From: an uncultured Holdemanella sp.
Lineage (GTDB): Bacteria > Bacillota_I > Bacilli_A > Erysipelotrichales > Erysipelotrichaceae
Direction: 5' to 3'
Assembly (NCBI GenBank): GCA_900754615.1
Contig: CAAEDN010000104.1
Span: 1 to 34,867, forward strand
Length of the DNA stretch: 34,867 nucleotides
Part shown: positions 16,201 through 22,082 of the stretch, piece after piece
Layout: each line of letters opens with the position of its first letter
How positions within the stretch are numbered: the first letter of the stretch is position 1
The notes under the pieces: generated by a model
Seen by the model: only the letters and a program-made list of their open reading frames with translations
What the model was told of the DNA's origin: nothing
Databases searched by the model: none
Made by a program: the position numbers and the translations under genes

Positions 16201-17575
16201 AGATGATCACGTATTTAGAGCGGGTACTGTAGGTACAGTACAGGAAAAGACGGCATATGGATATGTAAAGGGCTTTGAAGAAGAAATGGAGTGCGAGCCT
16301 TTCAATGAAGCAAAGCGTATTGATTTAGCGAAAGGCTGCGAAGGTGTAAAAAGGACAACGGGGCAACACCCAGGAGGAATAGTCGTTGTTCCTTTGGATA
16401 TGGATGTTCATGATTTTACACCGGTTCAGTACCCTGCCAATAACCCGAACGCAACATGGAAGACAACACATTTTGATTTCCATCAGATTCATGATAATAT
16501 TTTGAAATTTGATATTTTAGGACATGTGGATCCAACAGCCATGAAGATGCTAGAAAGAATCACGGGTGTAAATGTTCGTCAGATTCCAATGAATGATCAA
16601 GCTACAATGGCAATTTTCTCAACAACGGATTCGTTAAAAATAGATACGACAAAATATAATGAAGTAACAGGAGCGGCTGGGATTCCTGAGTTTGGTACGC
16701 CATTTGTTCGTGGTATTCTTGAACTTACAAAACCGACTACATTTGCAGAACTCGTAACAATTTCAGGCTTATCTCATGGTACGGATGTTTGGTTGGGAAA
16801 TGCCAAAGATTTAATTGACAATGGTACTTGTAAGTTGAATGAAGTTATTGGTTGTCGTGACGATATTATGGTTGATTTAATGGGTTATGGTGTTAAGCCA
16901 AAATTATCTTTTACGATTATGGAAAGTGTTCGTAAAGGTAAAGGTTTGAAAGATGAATGGGTTACGGAAATGAAAGCCAATAATGTACCTGAATGGTTTA
17001 TTGATTCGTGTACAAAAATCAAGTACATGTTCCCAAAGGCCCATGCCGTTGCTTATGTTATGATGGCAGTACGTATCGCATGGTTTAAAGTGCATATGCC
17101 AGTACATTATTATTGTATGTATTTTAGTATACGTTGCGATGCCTACGATGTACAGACAATGATTCAGGGGGAGGCTGCCATTCGTCAAAGAATGGCGGAC
17201 ATCAAACACATGAAAGAGGATAAAACACAAAAACCAAGTGACAAAGAATTAGCTATTTATGATACTTTAGAATTAGCTCTAGAAATGGTTTTACGTGGTT
17301 TTAGATTCTCAAATATCAGTATTAATCGTAGTGCGGCTACTGAATTTATTGTAGATCCAGATGATCCAAAAGCGATTATTCCGCCTTTCACAAGTATTGA
17401 TGGCTTGGGTTCAAACGTAGGCTTGTCTGTTGTTAAGGCAAGAGAAGAAAAACCATTCTTATCGAAAGAAGATGTATTGAAGCGAACACAGCTTTCAAAA
17501 ACGTTGGTTGAAAAATTAGCGGACATGAATGCTTTAGAGGGATTGGATGAAGAGAATCAAATGACACTGTTTTAG
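13262..17575 (+). CDS. polC: DNA polymerase III alpha subunit, PolC type
   Basis: A 1437-residue Gram-positive replicative polymerase. In order: an N-terminal helical domain; an OB fold (about 190-285); a PHP domain starting at WHVHSNFSEMDG (about 297) that is interrupted by a DEDDh proofreading exonuclease with ExoI FDLETTG (about 390), ExoII HNATFD (about 471) and ExoIII HRADYDAD (about 534); a Cys4 zinc knuckle CKNC...CPVC (about 904-936); the catalytic palm with PDIDLNF (about 957); and TTGQHPGG. All key acidic residues are present. The ATG at 13262 is one base after the rnc stop and lacks a strong ribosome site, so it is probably translated by coupling. A terminator overlaps its stop codon. 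Confidence 0.97.
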   Translation: MEVFEKLLDSELYAYFKNATFYENPVFHTAHKIVDFYIEFENVIPLEIYEQIITKLQLSLHAHVKLHMHTKNSAIEMDELDRYVNYFVEKYNDVKDFRFLHPYLENETICFSTRDEARLAALNLALPSLMEKLADVGITQEIVCKKVEDDAAIETAKVEVAPVSVKPEPVKKQYSSSNNYKKESATTYKIADLQVGFSNVQIEGHIFDIDNRVMKSGKTLQMLYISDYDDAIVAKRFEGARCPIEEILAVKKGMHVVLTGEVVYDSFSKCDSFMVRKLEITEEKKRIDHAQVKRTEWHVHSNFSEMDGVCAIEEFIQTAYDWGMDSIGVCDHQVVQAFPMAQHKIEALSKKNPNREFKMLYGCEMLVADSKYHIVYNSDHRKLEDATFVVFDLETTGLSNTRDEIIEFGGVKIKNREEIGRKQMFINPKRTIPAHISNLTHITQNDVDRAKPIEDALEELLDFIGDSILVAHNATFDVGFMNAACRKTGRKELTNPVIDTLPLSYAMLPDDQKRFNLGSVCRHYRVSYDGEGAHRADYDADVLSQVMYHMMNQLGHEATLDTLVDMEGGCEKYCAKKPYERNRPYHMTVYAKNKDGLKELFELITLSHTQYLVSMGKENGQPRIIKEEISKKWNHGNLLIGSSCQNGEIFELAHTRSKKELLEAMTYYDYIELQPLDCYKNLLDRGSVTNVDDLKWYLQFIYDTAKEAGKMVIASSDAHYVNSNEKRLRDVYINAKAIGNARHPLYIYNKQLRKATSNPNQHLLTTDEMLKAFEWMGEDVAYEIVVENTNKLKLLTEPIFPIKDKLYPPDIEGSDQKLRDICFETAHEWYGKDLPDIVEKRLTRELDSIIGHGYYVVYYISHLLVKKSNDDGYLVGSRGSVGSSFVATMSNITEVNPLTPHYVCKNCQHYEFLESDEAKSGFDLPDKVCPVCGEIMRGDGQDIPFETFLGFEGDKVPDIDLNFSGEYQPNAHAYTKEVFGDDHVFRAGTVGTVQEKTAYGYVKGFEEEMECEPFNEAKRIDLAKGCEGVKRTTGQHPGGIVVVPLDMDVHDFTPVQYPANNPNATWKTTHFDFHQIHDNILKFDILGHVDPTAMKMLERITGVNVRQIPMNDQATMAIFSTTDSLKIDTTKYNEVTGAAGIPEFGTPFVRGILELTKPTTFAELVTISGLSHGTDVWLGNAKDLIDNGTCKLNEVIGCRDDIMVDLMGYGVKPKLSFTIMESVRKGKGLKDEWVTEMKANNVPEWFIDSCTKIKYMFPKAHAVAYVMMAVRIAWFKVHMPVHYYCMYFSIRCDAYDVQTMIQGEAAIRQRMADIKHMKEDKTQKPSDKELAIYDTLELALEMVLRGFRFSNISINRSAATEFIVDPDDPKAIIPPFTSIDGLGSNVGLSVVKAREEKPFLSKEDVLKRTQLSKTLVEKLADMNALEGLDEENQMTLF

Positions 17576-17591
17576 CAGTGTCTTTCTTTTT
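17563..17591 (+). terminator. Terminator of the polC operon
   Basis: GACACTG (17563-17569) and CAGTGTC (17576-17582) form a perfect 7-bp stem with a six-base loop, followed by TTTCTTTTT. The polC stop codon TAG lies in the loop. Confidence 0.9.
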
Positions 17592-17606
17592 GTTCACATG
17601 TAAATT

Positions 17607-17635
17607 TTTACATTTATGTAATTATGTGTTAAAAT
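17607..17635 (+). promoter_or_regulatory. Promoter of the symporter gene
   Basis: TTTACA (17607-17612) and TAAAAT (17630-17635) are exactly 17 bases apart, and TG-T stands directly before the -10, making it an extended -10 as well. Confidence 0.75.
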
Positions 17636-17658
17636 ATTTGCATTATTGGAGGAGAGTT

Positions 17659-18870
17659 ATGGAAAAGAAAGGATACAATATTACACTTGGAATTTTCATT
17701 GGTTTAATTGCCGGTGTAATTATTGGAATTATAATGCCTAGCTGGGCAAATACAGCTTTAAGTGTCGTTGCATCAATTTATATGTCGGCATTGAAAATGA
17801 TGATTTTCCCACTCGTATTCACAAGTTTAGTTATGGGAATCATCGGTATTGGAGATATTGCGAAAACCGGTAAGGTAGGGTTACATGCCTTATTATGGTA
17901 TACAGGTACGACGGCTTTAGCTTCTGGTTTAGGTTTGGTTTTGCCTCGTATGTTGCATTTGGGAAAAAATGCACATATCGTAGCGACAAAAACACAGGTA
18001 GAGGCAGCTACATTTAATGGTTTACTAGATACATTACAGAATATTATTCCATCTAATCCAGTGGAGGCCTTTGCATCAGGAAATATGCTTCAAGTTCTAG
18101 CGTTTGCGGTGATTATTGGACTTGCTTGCTTGACAATTCAAGAAAAGGCGGATCCATTTATTAATTTGTGTGATTCAATTTATCAAATTTCAATCTTTAT
18201 TATTAGTAAGATTATGTATTTTACACCATTTGGTGTTTTTGCATGTATTGCGACAGTCATGTATTCAAATGGAGTTGATACGATGCTTCAATTAGGTCAA
18301 GTATTATTAGCTTTATATCTTACATTCTATTTATATGCTTTTATTATTTGTGGTGGAATGGTTAAGTTTTTTGGGAAATATAGCCCAATTCAATTTTTTA
18401 AAGATATTGCACCAGCCGGGTTAAATGCATTTGGAACCTGTTCAAGTAGTGCAACGATTCCTATTTCATTAAAGTGTGCAACTGAGAAGATTGGTATTCC
18501 TGAAGAAATCACTTCGTTGACTTTGCCTTTAGGGGCAACAATCAATATGGATGCTGTTTCAATTTTAATGTCATTTATGATTACATTCTTTGCGACTGCT
18601 TTAGGTATTGATTTAAGTATCGGAACAATGATTACCGTTTTAGCTTGTAATGTATTATTAAGTATTGGTACTCCAGGTGTTCCAGGAGGTGCTATTGCAG
18701 CATTTGCGGCTCTATGCCCAATTGCAGGTATTCCGACAAATCAAATTCTAGGAGTTTATATTTCAATTAATACATTGTGTGATATGGGAGCCACTTGTGT
18801 CAATGTTATTGGGGATTTAGCTTGTTCTACAGTTTTGAAACAAACATTGCATTTTAAAAATGAAAAATAA
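17659..18870 (+). CDS. Dicarboxylate/amino acid:cation symporter (DAACS family)
   Basis: A 403-residue membrane carrier of the GltT/GltPh/SstT family, which couples uptake of glutamate, aspartate, serine or C4-dicarboxylates to Na+ or H+. The hairpin HP1 serine-rich motif (GTCSSSATIPIS), the TM7 motif ATINMDA (usual NMDGT) and the HP2 segment TPGVPGGA are clear. TM8 reads LCDMGATCVNVIGD in place of the usual D-x-x-RT-x-x-NVxGD: the substrate-side Asn and Asp remain, but the Arg that selects acidic substrates is not there, so a neutral amino acid is more likely. The ATG at 17659 has GGAGGAG upstream; the longer frame starts inside the promoter and terminator region. Confidence 0.9.
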   Translation: MEKKGYNITLGIFIGLIAGVIIGIIMPSWANTALSVVASIYMSALKMMIFPLVFTSLVMGIIGIGDIAKTGKVGLHALLWYTGTTALASGLGLVLPRMLHLGKNAHIVATKTQVEAATFNGLLDTLQNIIPSNPVEAFASGNMLQVLAFAVIIGLACLTIQEKADPFINLCDSIYQISIFIISKIMYFTPFGVFACIATVMYSNGVDTMLQLGQVLLALYLTFYLYAFIICGGMVKFFGKYSPIQFFKDIAPAGLNAFGTCSSSATIPISLKCATEKIGIPEEITSLTLPLGATINMDAVSILMSFMITFFATALGIDLSIGTMITVLACNVLLSIGTPGVPGGAIAAFAALCPIAGIPTNQILGVYISINTLCDMGATCVNVIGDLACSTVLKQTLHFKNEK

Positions 18871-18880
18871 TAGGAAGACA

Positions 18881-19184
18881 AATAAAACAATCAGTGAATT
18901 TAAAGAATTTATTGCCAATTATTGGTATTTTGATTGGTGGTCTTGATTTTACAGGATTAAAGGTTCAAGTTGGTACGGCCACAATAACGTATGGAAATTT
19001 TATCCAAAATGTTGTAGATTTTTTGATTGTTGCTGCATGCATCTTTTCGATGTTGAAATTCTTGGCACATTTTAAAAAGACAACGAATGGTCAGCTTGAT
19101 CAGGAAGAACCCAAAAAAGATGACACTGTTGTCTTATTAGAGGAGATTCGTGATTTGTTGAAGGCTAGTAGAGTAGATAAATAA
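18881..19184 (+). pseudogene. mscL: Broken mscL (large-conductance mechanosensitive channel), TM1 deleted
   Basis: The first arm of the gene, coding KTISEFKEFIA (18884-18916), is a normal MscL N-terminus. Immediately afterwards, in a different frame, the sequence continues LPIIGILIGGLDF, YGNFIQNVVDFLIVA and the C-terminal helix EEIRDLLK, which is the periplasmic loop, TM2 and cytoplasmic bundle. About 30 residues are missing, including nearly all of TM1 and the pore constriction. The codon where a start would be expected reads AAT, with AGGAAG at the right distance. A GTG at 18894 could open the 96-residue remainder but has no ribosome site. The rest of the frame is undamaged, so the loss looks recent. 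A channel cannot form without TM1. Confidence 0.85.
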
Positions 19185-20064
19185 AGTAAATTAAATATGT
19201 AACTAACAAGAGTATACCGGCTTTTTTGTCGAGTACTCTTGTTTTTTTTGTGCAAACATAAAGAACAAGTCCAATGAATATTGCGACAAATGAGTCGATA
19301 AGAAAGTGAGATTCAAATGGAACAGGTGTAATTAATGCACTAGATCCTACGACAAATAAGATATTGAAGATATTAGATCCAATGATGTTTCCAATCGCAA
19401 TATCGGCATTTCCTTTTTTTGCAGCTGTTACCGAAGTCACAAGTTCCGGTAGGGATGTTCCAAGAGCTACAATTGTTAATCCGATAAATCTTTGGCTAAC
19501 CCCTAATGAGATGGCAATGTTTGTAGCTGCATCAACCGCAAAATTACTTCCAATCATTAAACAAACAAGTCCTAATGGAATAAACAATGGATTTGTTTTT
19601 TTGATTTCCGTTTCTTCGGTTTGATTCTTTGTCATTCTAAAAATGTAGTACAAGTAACCTAGGAAGAATAACCATAAAACAATTCCATCAAGACGAGAAA
19701 TGTTTTTATTGATCCCTTGTAGAATTAATACAAGTGTTACAAGCATCATAAATGGCATTTCATATTTTATTGTACTATTTTGAATATGTAATGGGCGAAT
19801 CAGTGCAGTGATCCCTAGAATGATACCGATATTTAAGATATTACTTCCAACCACATTTCCAATGGTGATAGCTGCATTGGATTTTAATGCGGCTGTAATA
19901 GAAACAAAGGCTTCTGGAAGACTTGTACCCATCGCGACAATTGTTAGTCCAATGATAAGTTGTGGTATACCAAAGCGCGAGGCAATACTGCTTGCTCCAT
20001 CGACAAACCAATCAGCGCCTTTCAGTAGTAGAATAAATCCTAATACTAATAAAATGATATTCAT
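19165..20064 (-). CDS. CaCA-family cation exchanger under a Mn2+ riboswitch
   Basis: A 299-residue membrane antiporter of the YrbG/CaCA family with ten or so transmembrane segments in two inverted halves. Each half carries the alpha-repeat: GTSLPEAFVSITAA...GNVVGSNILN and GTSLPELVTSVTAA...GNIIGSNIFN, holding the ion-binding Glu and Asn. CaCA members exchange Ca2+ (or Mn2+) for Na+ or H+. The leader holds a yybP-ykoY riboswitch, so I infer that this copy exports Mn2+ or is at least induced by it. AGGAGG lies 7 bases before the ATG. The 3' end overlaps the mscL remnant by 20 bases and contains its terminator. A paralogue is divergent at 20363. Confidence 0.9.
   Translation of the reverse strand: MNIILLVLGFILLLKGADWFVDGASSIASRFGIPQLIIGLTIVAMGTSLPEAFVSITAALKSNAAITIGNVVGSNILNIGIILGITALIRPLHIQNSTIKYEMPFMMLVTLVLILQGINKNISRLDGIVLWLFFLGYLYYIFRMTKNQTEETEIKKTNPLFIPLGLVCLMIGSNFAVDAATNIAISLGVSQRFIGLTIVALGTSLPELVTSVTAAKKGNADIAIGNIIGSNIFNILFVVGSSALITPVPFESHFLIDSFVAIFIGLVLYVCTKKTRVLDKKAGILLLVTYLIYFIYLLY
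19205..19249 (+). terminator. Plus-strand terminator inside the coding end of the CaCA gene
   Basis: AACAAGAGTA (19205-19214) and TACTCTTGTT (19234-19243) are perfect 10-bp arms with a 19-base loop, followed by a run of T ending at 19249. This would end transcripts from the symporter and mscL remnant, yet it lies within the last 30 codons of the opposite-strand exchanger. Confidence 0.72.
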
Positions 20065-20077
20065 ATGTTTTCCTCCT

Positions 20078-20203
20078 GGACCAGATAAAATAAAAAGACT
20101 CTGGTCTTATTCACCAAAGTCTTGCCATTTCATCACAGTCCGGATTTAACATCGTATTGACGAAGCTGTAAACACATATTTGTGCCGGCTACTCCCTTTA
20201 TGC
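20078..20203 (-). promoter_or_regulatory. yybP-ykoY (Mn2+-sensing) riboswitch
   Basis: On the minus strand the aptamer starts with ATAAAGGGAGTAGCC (about 20201-20187) and ends with ATGGCAAGACTTTGG (20128-20114). These are the two conserved loops of the yybP-ykoY class, joined by a paired region with CCGGACTG. P1 is AAAG with CTTT. The 3' P1 strand is also the first arm of a terminator (20097-20121), so Mn2+ binding should block termination and switch the gene on. The second terminator arm (GACCAGA) can alternatively pair with TCTGGTC directly before the Shine-Dalgarno. The 20065-20362 gap between the two exchangers is therefore filled by this element and two promoters. Confidence 0.85.
20085..20121 (-). 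terminator. Riboswitch-controlled terminator
   Basis: Minus-strand GACTTTGGT (20121-20113) pairs with ACCAGAGTC (20105-20097), nine pairs with one G-U, followed by TTTTTATTTTAT. It overlaps the 3' side of the aptamer's P1 stem. Confidence 0.82.
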
Positions 20204-20207
20204 GTTC

Positions 20208-20213
20208 ATTATA
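20208..20213 (-). promoter_or_regulatory. -10 box of the riboswitch-CaCA transcript
   Basis: Minus-strand TATAAT ends five bases before the riboswitch begins, so the transcript would start at the 5' edge of the aptamer. No strong -35 is visible. Confidence 0.5.
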
Positions 20214-20256
20214 CATATTTTACTCAAAAGATTCTATAGCTAAATGTAAAAAAATC

Positions 20257-20320
20257 TTAACAAATGTTAACAAATTAGCAAAGCTACATTGATAATAGAA
20301 ATCTTTCTTTTTTTCTATTA
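20257..20320. repeat. Two inverted repeats upstream of the second CaCA gene
   Basis: TTAACA-AA-TGTTAA (20257-20270) is a perfect 6-2-6 palindrome. TAATAGAAA (20293-20301) and TTTCTATTA (20312-20320) are perfect 9-base arms ten bases apart, ending just before an extended -10. They could be operators of a metal or other regulator; no regulator can be named. Confidence 0.5.
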
Positions 20321-20326
20321 AGCTTG

Positions 20327-20335
20327 TGATATAAT
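20327..20335 (+). promoter_or_regulatory. Extended -10 promoter of the second CaCA gene
   Basis: TGATATAAT is a perfect extended -10 with the ATG 28 bases downstream. The -35 region is T-rich without a good hexamer. Confidence 0.6.
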
Positions 20336-20362
20336 AAAGTGAAATTTGAAAGGATTGAGAAA

Positions 20363-21280
20363 ATGGTATTTCTTTTATTAGTATTAGGTATGGTCCTTTT
20401 AATGAAGGGGGCAGACTTGTTTGTGGATGGCAGTGCAAGTGTGGCTCGTAAATTAAAAGTGCCTTCAGTTATTATTGGTTTGACAATTGTTGCCCTTGGA
20501 ACGAGTTTACCAGAAGCAAGTGTGAGTATTACAGCTGGTTTAATGGGCAGTAACGAAATTGCAATTTCAAATATTGTAGGTTCTAATATTTTCAACACTT
20601 TAGTTGTAGTTGGGACGAGTGCAGTTATCACTCCATTTTTAATGGATAAGGATATTTTGAATCGTGATTTAAAAATTAACATTTTAGTTAGTATTTTGTT
20701 ATCTATCTTTGTATTGAATGGAATGTTGAATCGCTTTGAAGGAATAATCTTCTTGGTGGGCTTAGTTTTGTTCATTTTAAACTTGATTCGCAGTGCTAAA
20801 AAGAATCGTGTTGAGGATGAGAAAGTTGAAACTTTATCGGGAATCAAATGTTTGATTTATATCGTTATTGGTGTTGCGTGTATTATTTGGGGTGGAGATA
20901 TCACTGTAGATAGTGCAAAACAAATTGCCGCTATGCTAGGTATGAGTGATACGTTGATTGGTTTAACGGTTGTTTCCATTGGTACTTCTTTACCAGAACT
21001 TGTTACAAGTGTTGTTGCGGCAAGAAAAGGTGAGAGTGGATTATCTTTAGGAAATGCGATTGGAAGCAACATTATGAATATCTTATTTATTTTGGGTGCA
21101 TCAAGTACAATTCATCCGATTGCGGCTACTTCACAGAATATTATTGATACTTTTGTCTTGATTGGTGTTTCTCTATTGATTTATGGCATTGCCAAAAAGG
21201 GAGATACAATGACAAGAAAAAAGGGGATCTTTATGATCCTCGTATATGTCATTTATATGATTTATATTATTGTACGCTAG
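20363..21280 (+). CDS. CaCA-family cation exchanger, paralogue
   Basis: A 305-residue YrbG-like exchanger clearly homologous to the divergent 19165-20064 product. The alpha-repeats are GTSLPEASVSITAG...SNIVGSNIFN and GTSLPELVTSVVAA...GNAIGSNIMN, with intact acidic and Asn residues. In the first repeat GN is replaced by SN (ISNIVGSN), which the neighbour does not have. No riboswitch precedes it, so its control differs; probably Ca2+ export, which is inference. The ATG at 20363 has AAAGGA eight bases upstream, preferred over a GTG at 20339 that lies against the promoter. A terminator follows. Confidence 0.88.
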   Translation: MVFLLLVLGMVLLMKGADLFVDGSASVARKLKVPSVIIGLTIVALGTSLPEASVSITAGLMGSNEIAISNIVGSNIFNTLVVVGTSAVITPFLMDKDILNRDLKINILVSILLSIFVLNGMLNRFEGIIFLVGLVLFILNLIRSAKKNRVEDEKVETLSGIKCLIYIVIGVACIIWGGDITVDSAKQIAAMLGMSDTLIGLTVVSIGTSLPELVTSVVAARKGESGLSLGNAIGSNIMNILFILGASSTIHPIAATSQNIIDTFVLIGVSLLIYGIAKKGDTMTRKKGIFMILVYVIYMIYIIVR

Positions 21281-21299
21281 GCAAGTCCTAGCTTTTTTT
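21276..21299 (+). terminator. Terminator after the second CaCA gene
   Basis: GCTAGG (21276-21281), a five-base loop and CCTAGC (21287-21292) precede seven T. The stop codon lies in the first arm; the second arm overlaps the end of the convergent tetR gene. Confidence 0.85.
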
Positions 21300-21896
21300 C
21301 TTTCCTTGGGAAAGGATAGCACGAATGGAATTGAATAAAATAGGCTTATATTCGTCTATAGGAAGTGGTTGGCTGTGAAGAATGCTGTTGTAACAAGTAC
21401 TTCCGGTTAGCTCAACTATAAGATAGAGTATGACTTCGGAGTTTTCAAATTCATATCCATTTGCGGTCGCAATTTCGTTGAATTCTTTGATTAAATTGAA
21501 ACTATCATTGTCGATAGCCGTATTTAATTGGGCATGGAACACGCCCCAAGAAAGGTTTCTTTCTACGAATTTCAAAATCAAAGGATTAGATTCTAAACGA
21601 ATTAAAACTTGATTAATCAAGAAGATAACGGAGTCTTCAAAATTACGAATATCATTTTTCTCTAATTGTTTGTGGGCTTCTTCAAAAAGGCGATGTGCTT
21701 CTTTTTGAATTAGAATATCGCGTATTTGGTATTTATCTTTGAAATAAAGATAGAATGTTCCTTTTGCGACTCCCGCGTTTTTTACAATATCATTAACAGA
21801 GACATTCGTAATGTCTTCTTTTGTGAATAGATTAAAGGCAGCCTGTAAGAGGTTGTTTTCTTTTATTTTTTTATTTTCGATTATTTTGCTTTTCAT
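21288..21896 (-). CDS. TetR/AcrR-family transcriptional regulator
   Basis: A 202-residue repressor-type protein. The N-terminal helix-turn-helix is typical: LLQAAFNLFTKEDI, then VSVNDIVKNAGVAKGTFYLYFKDKYQI. The C-terminal ligand domain (about 65-200) is all helical. The ATG at 21896 is used because GGTGAT stands four bases before it; an ATG twelve bases earlier would be at the transcription start itself. It is divergent from the MMPL gene and probably represses that operon and itself through the CGGTCA-containing sites in the shared region. Confidence 0.9.
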   Translation of the reverse strand: MKSKIIENKKIKENNLLQAAFNLFTKEDITNVSVNDIVKNAGVAKGTFYLYFKDKYQIRDILIQKEAHRLFEEAHKQLEKNDIRNFEDSVIFLINQVLIRLESNPLILKFVERNLSWGVFHAQLNTAIDNDSFNLIKEFNEIATANGYEFENSEVILYLIVELTGSTCYNSILHSQPLPIDEYKPILFNSIRAILSQGKKKS

Positions 21897-21913
21897 GCTT
21901 ATCACCATCCCTT

Positions 21914-21941
21914 ATTATAAACAATAATTAGAAAAATTCAA
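21914..21941 (-). promoter_or_regulatory. Promoter of the tetR gene
   Basis: Minus-strand TTGAAT (21941-21936) and TATAAT (21919-21914) are 16 bases apart, giving a leader of about ten bases before the ATG at 21896. Confidence 0.7.
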
Positions 21942-21948
21942 TTAAAAA

Positions 21949-21960
21949 TGACCGATTGAA
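21949..21960. promoter_or_regulatory. Putative TetR half-operator
   Basis: TGACCGATTGAA contains TGACCG, the reverse complement of CGGTCA found in the MMPL promoter at 22020-22025. It stands eight bases upstream of the tetR -35. Confidence 0.4.
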
Positions 21961-22011
21961 CATATTAAAACAATTGTATATTAGGAATTTAAAAAAAATA
22001 AAATAAAAATA

Positions 22012-22040
22012 TTGACTAGCGGTCAGTTAGGTACTATACT
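22012..22040 (+). promoter_or_regulatory. Promoter and putative TetR operator of the MMPL operon
   Basis: TTGACT (22012-22017) and TATACT (22035-22040) are exactly 17 bases apart. The palindrome TGAC-TAGCG-GTCA (22013-22025) overlaps the -35 and spacer, where a bound TetR dimer would exclude RNA polymerase. Confidence 0.75.
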
Positions 22041-22082
22041 CTTCACGTAGTAAAGGAAAGGATAGAAAAAAGGTGATTCGAT

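Noticed and set aside
16904..17230. A 108-codon minus-strand frame
   Set aside because: Antisense to conserved polC sequence, no family resemblance.
18860..18946. A short frame starting at ATG 18860 that contains the MscL N-terminus
   Set aside because: The codons before KTIS are not MscL-like and the frame stops soon after the deletion junction; it is only part of the broken gene.
20284..20847. A 187-codon open frame on the minus strand
   Set aside because: It lies opposite the second CaCA exchanger, which is a clear family member; the frame has no ribosome site and a Lys/Ile/Thr-rich composition typical of antisense frames.
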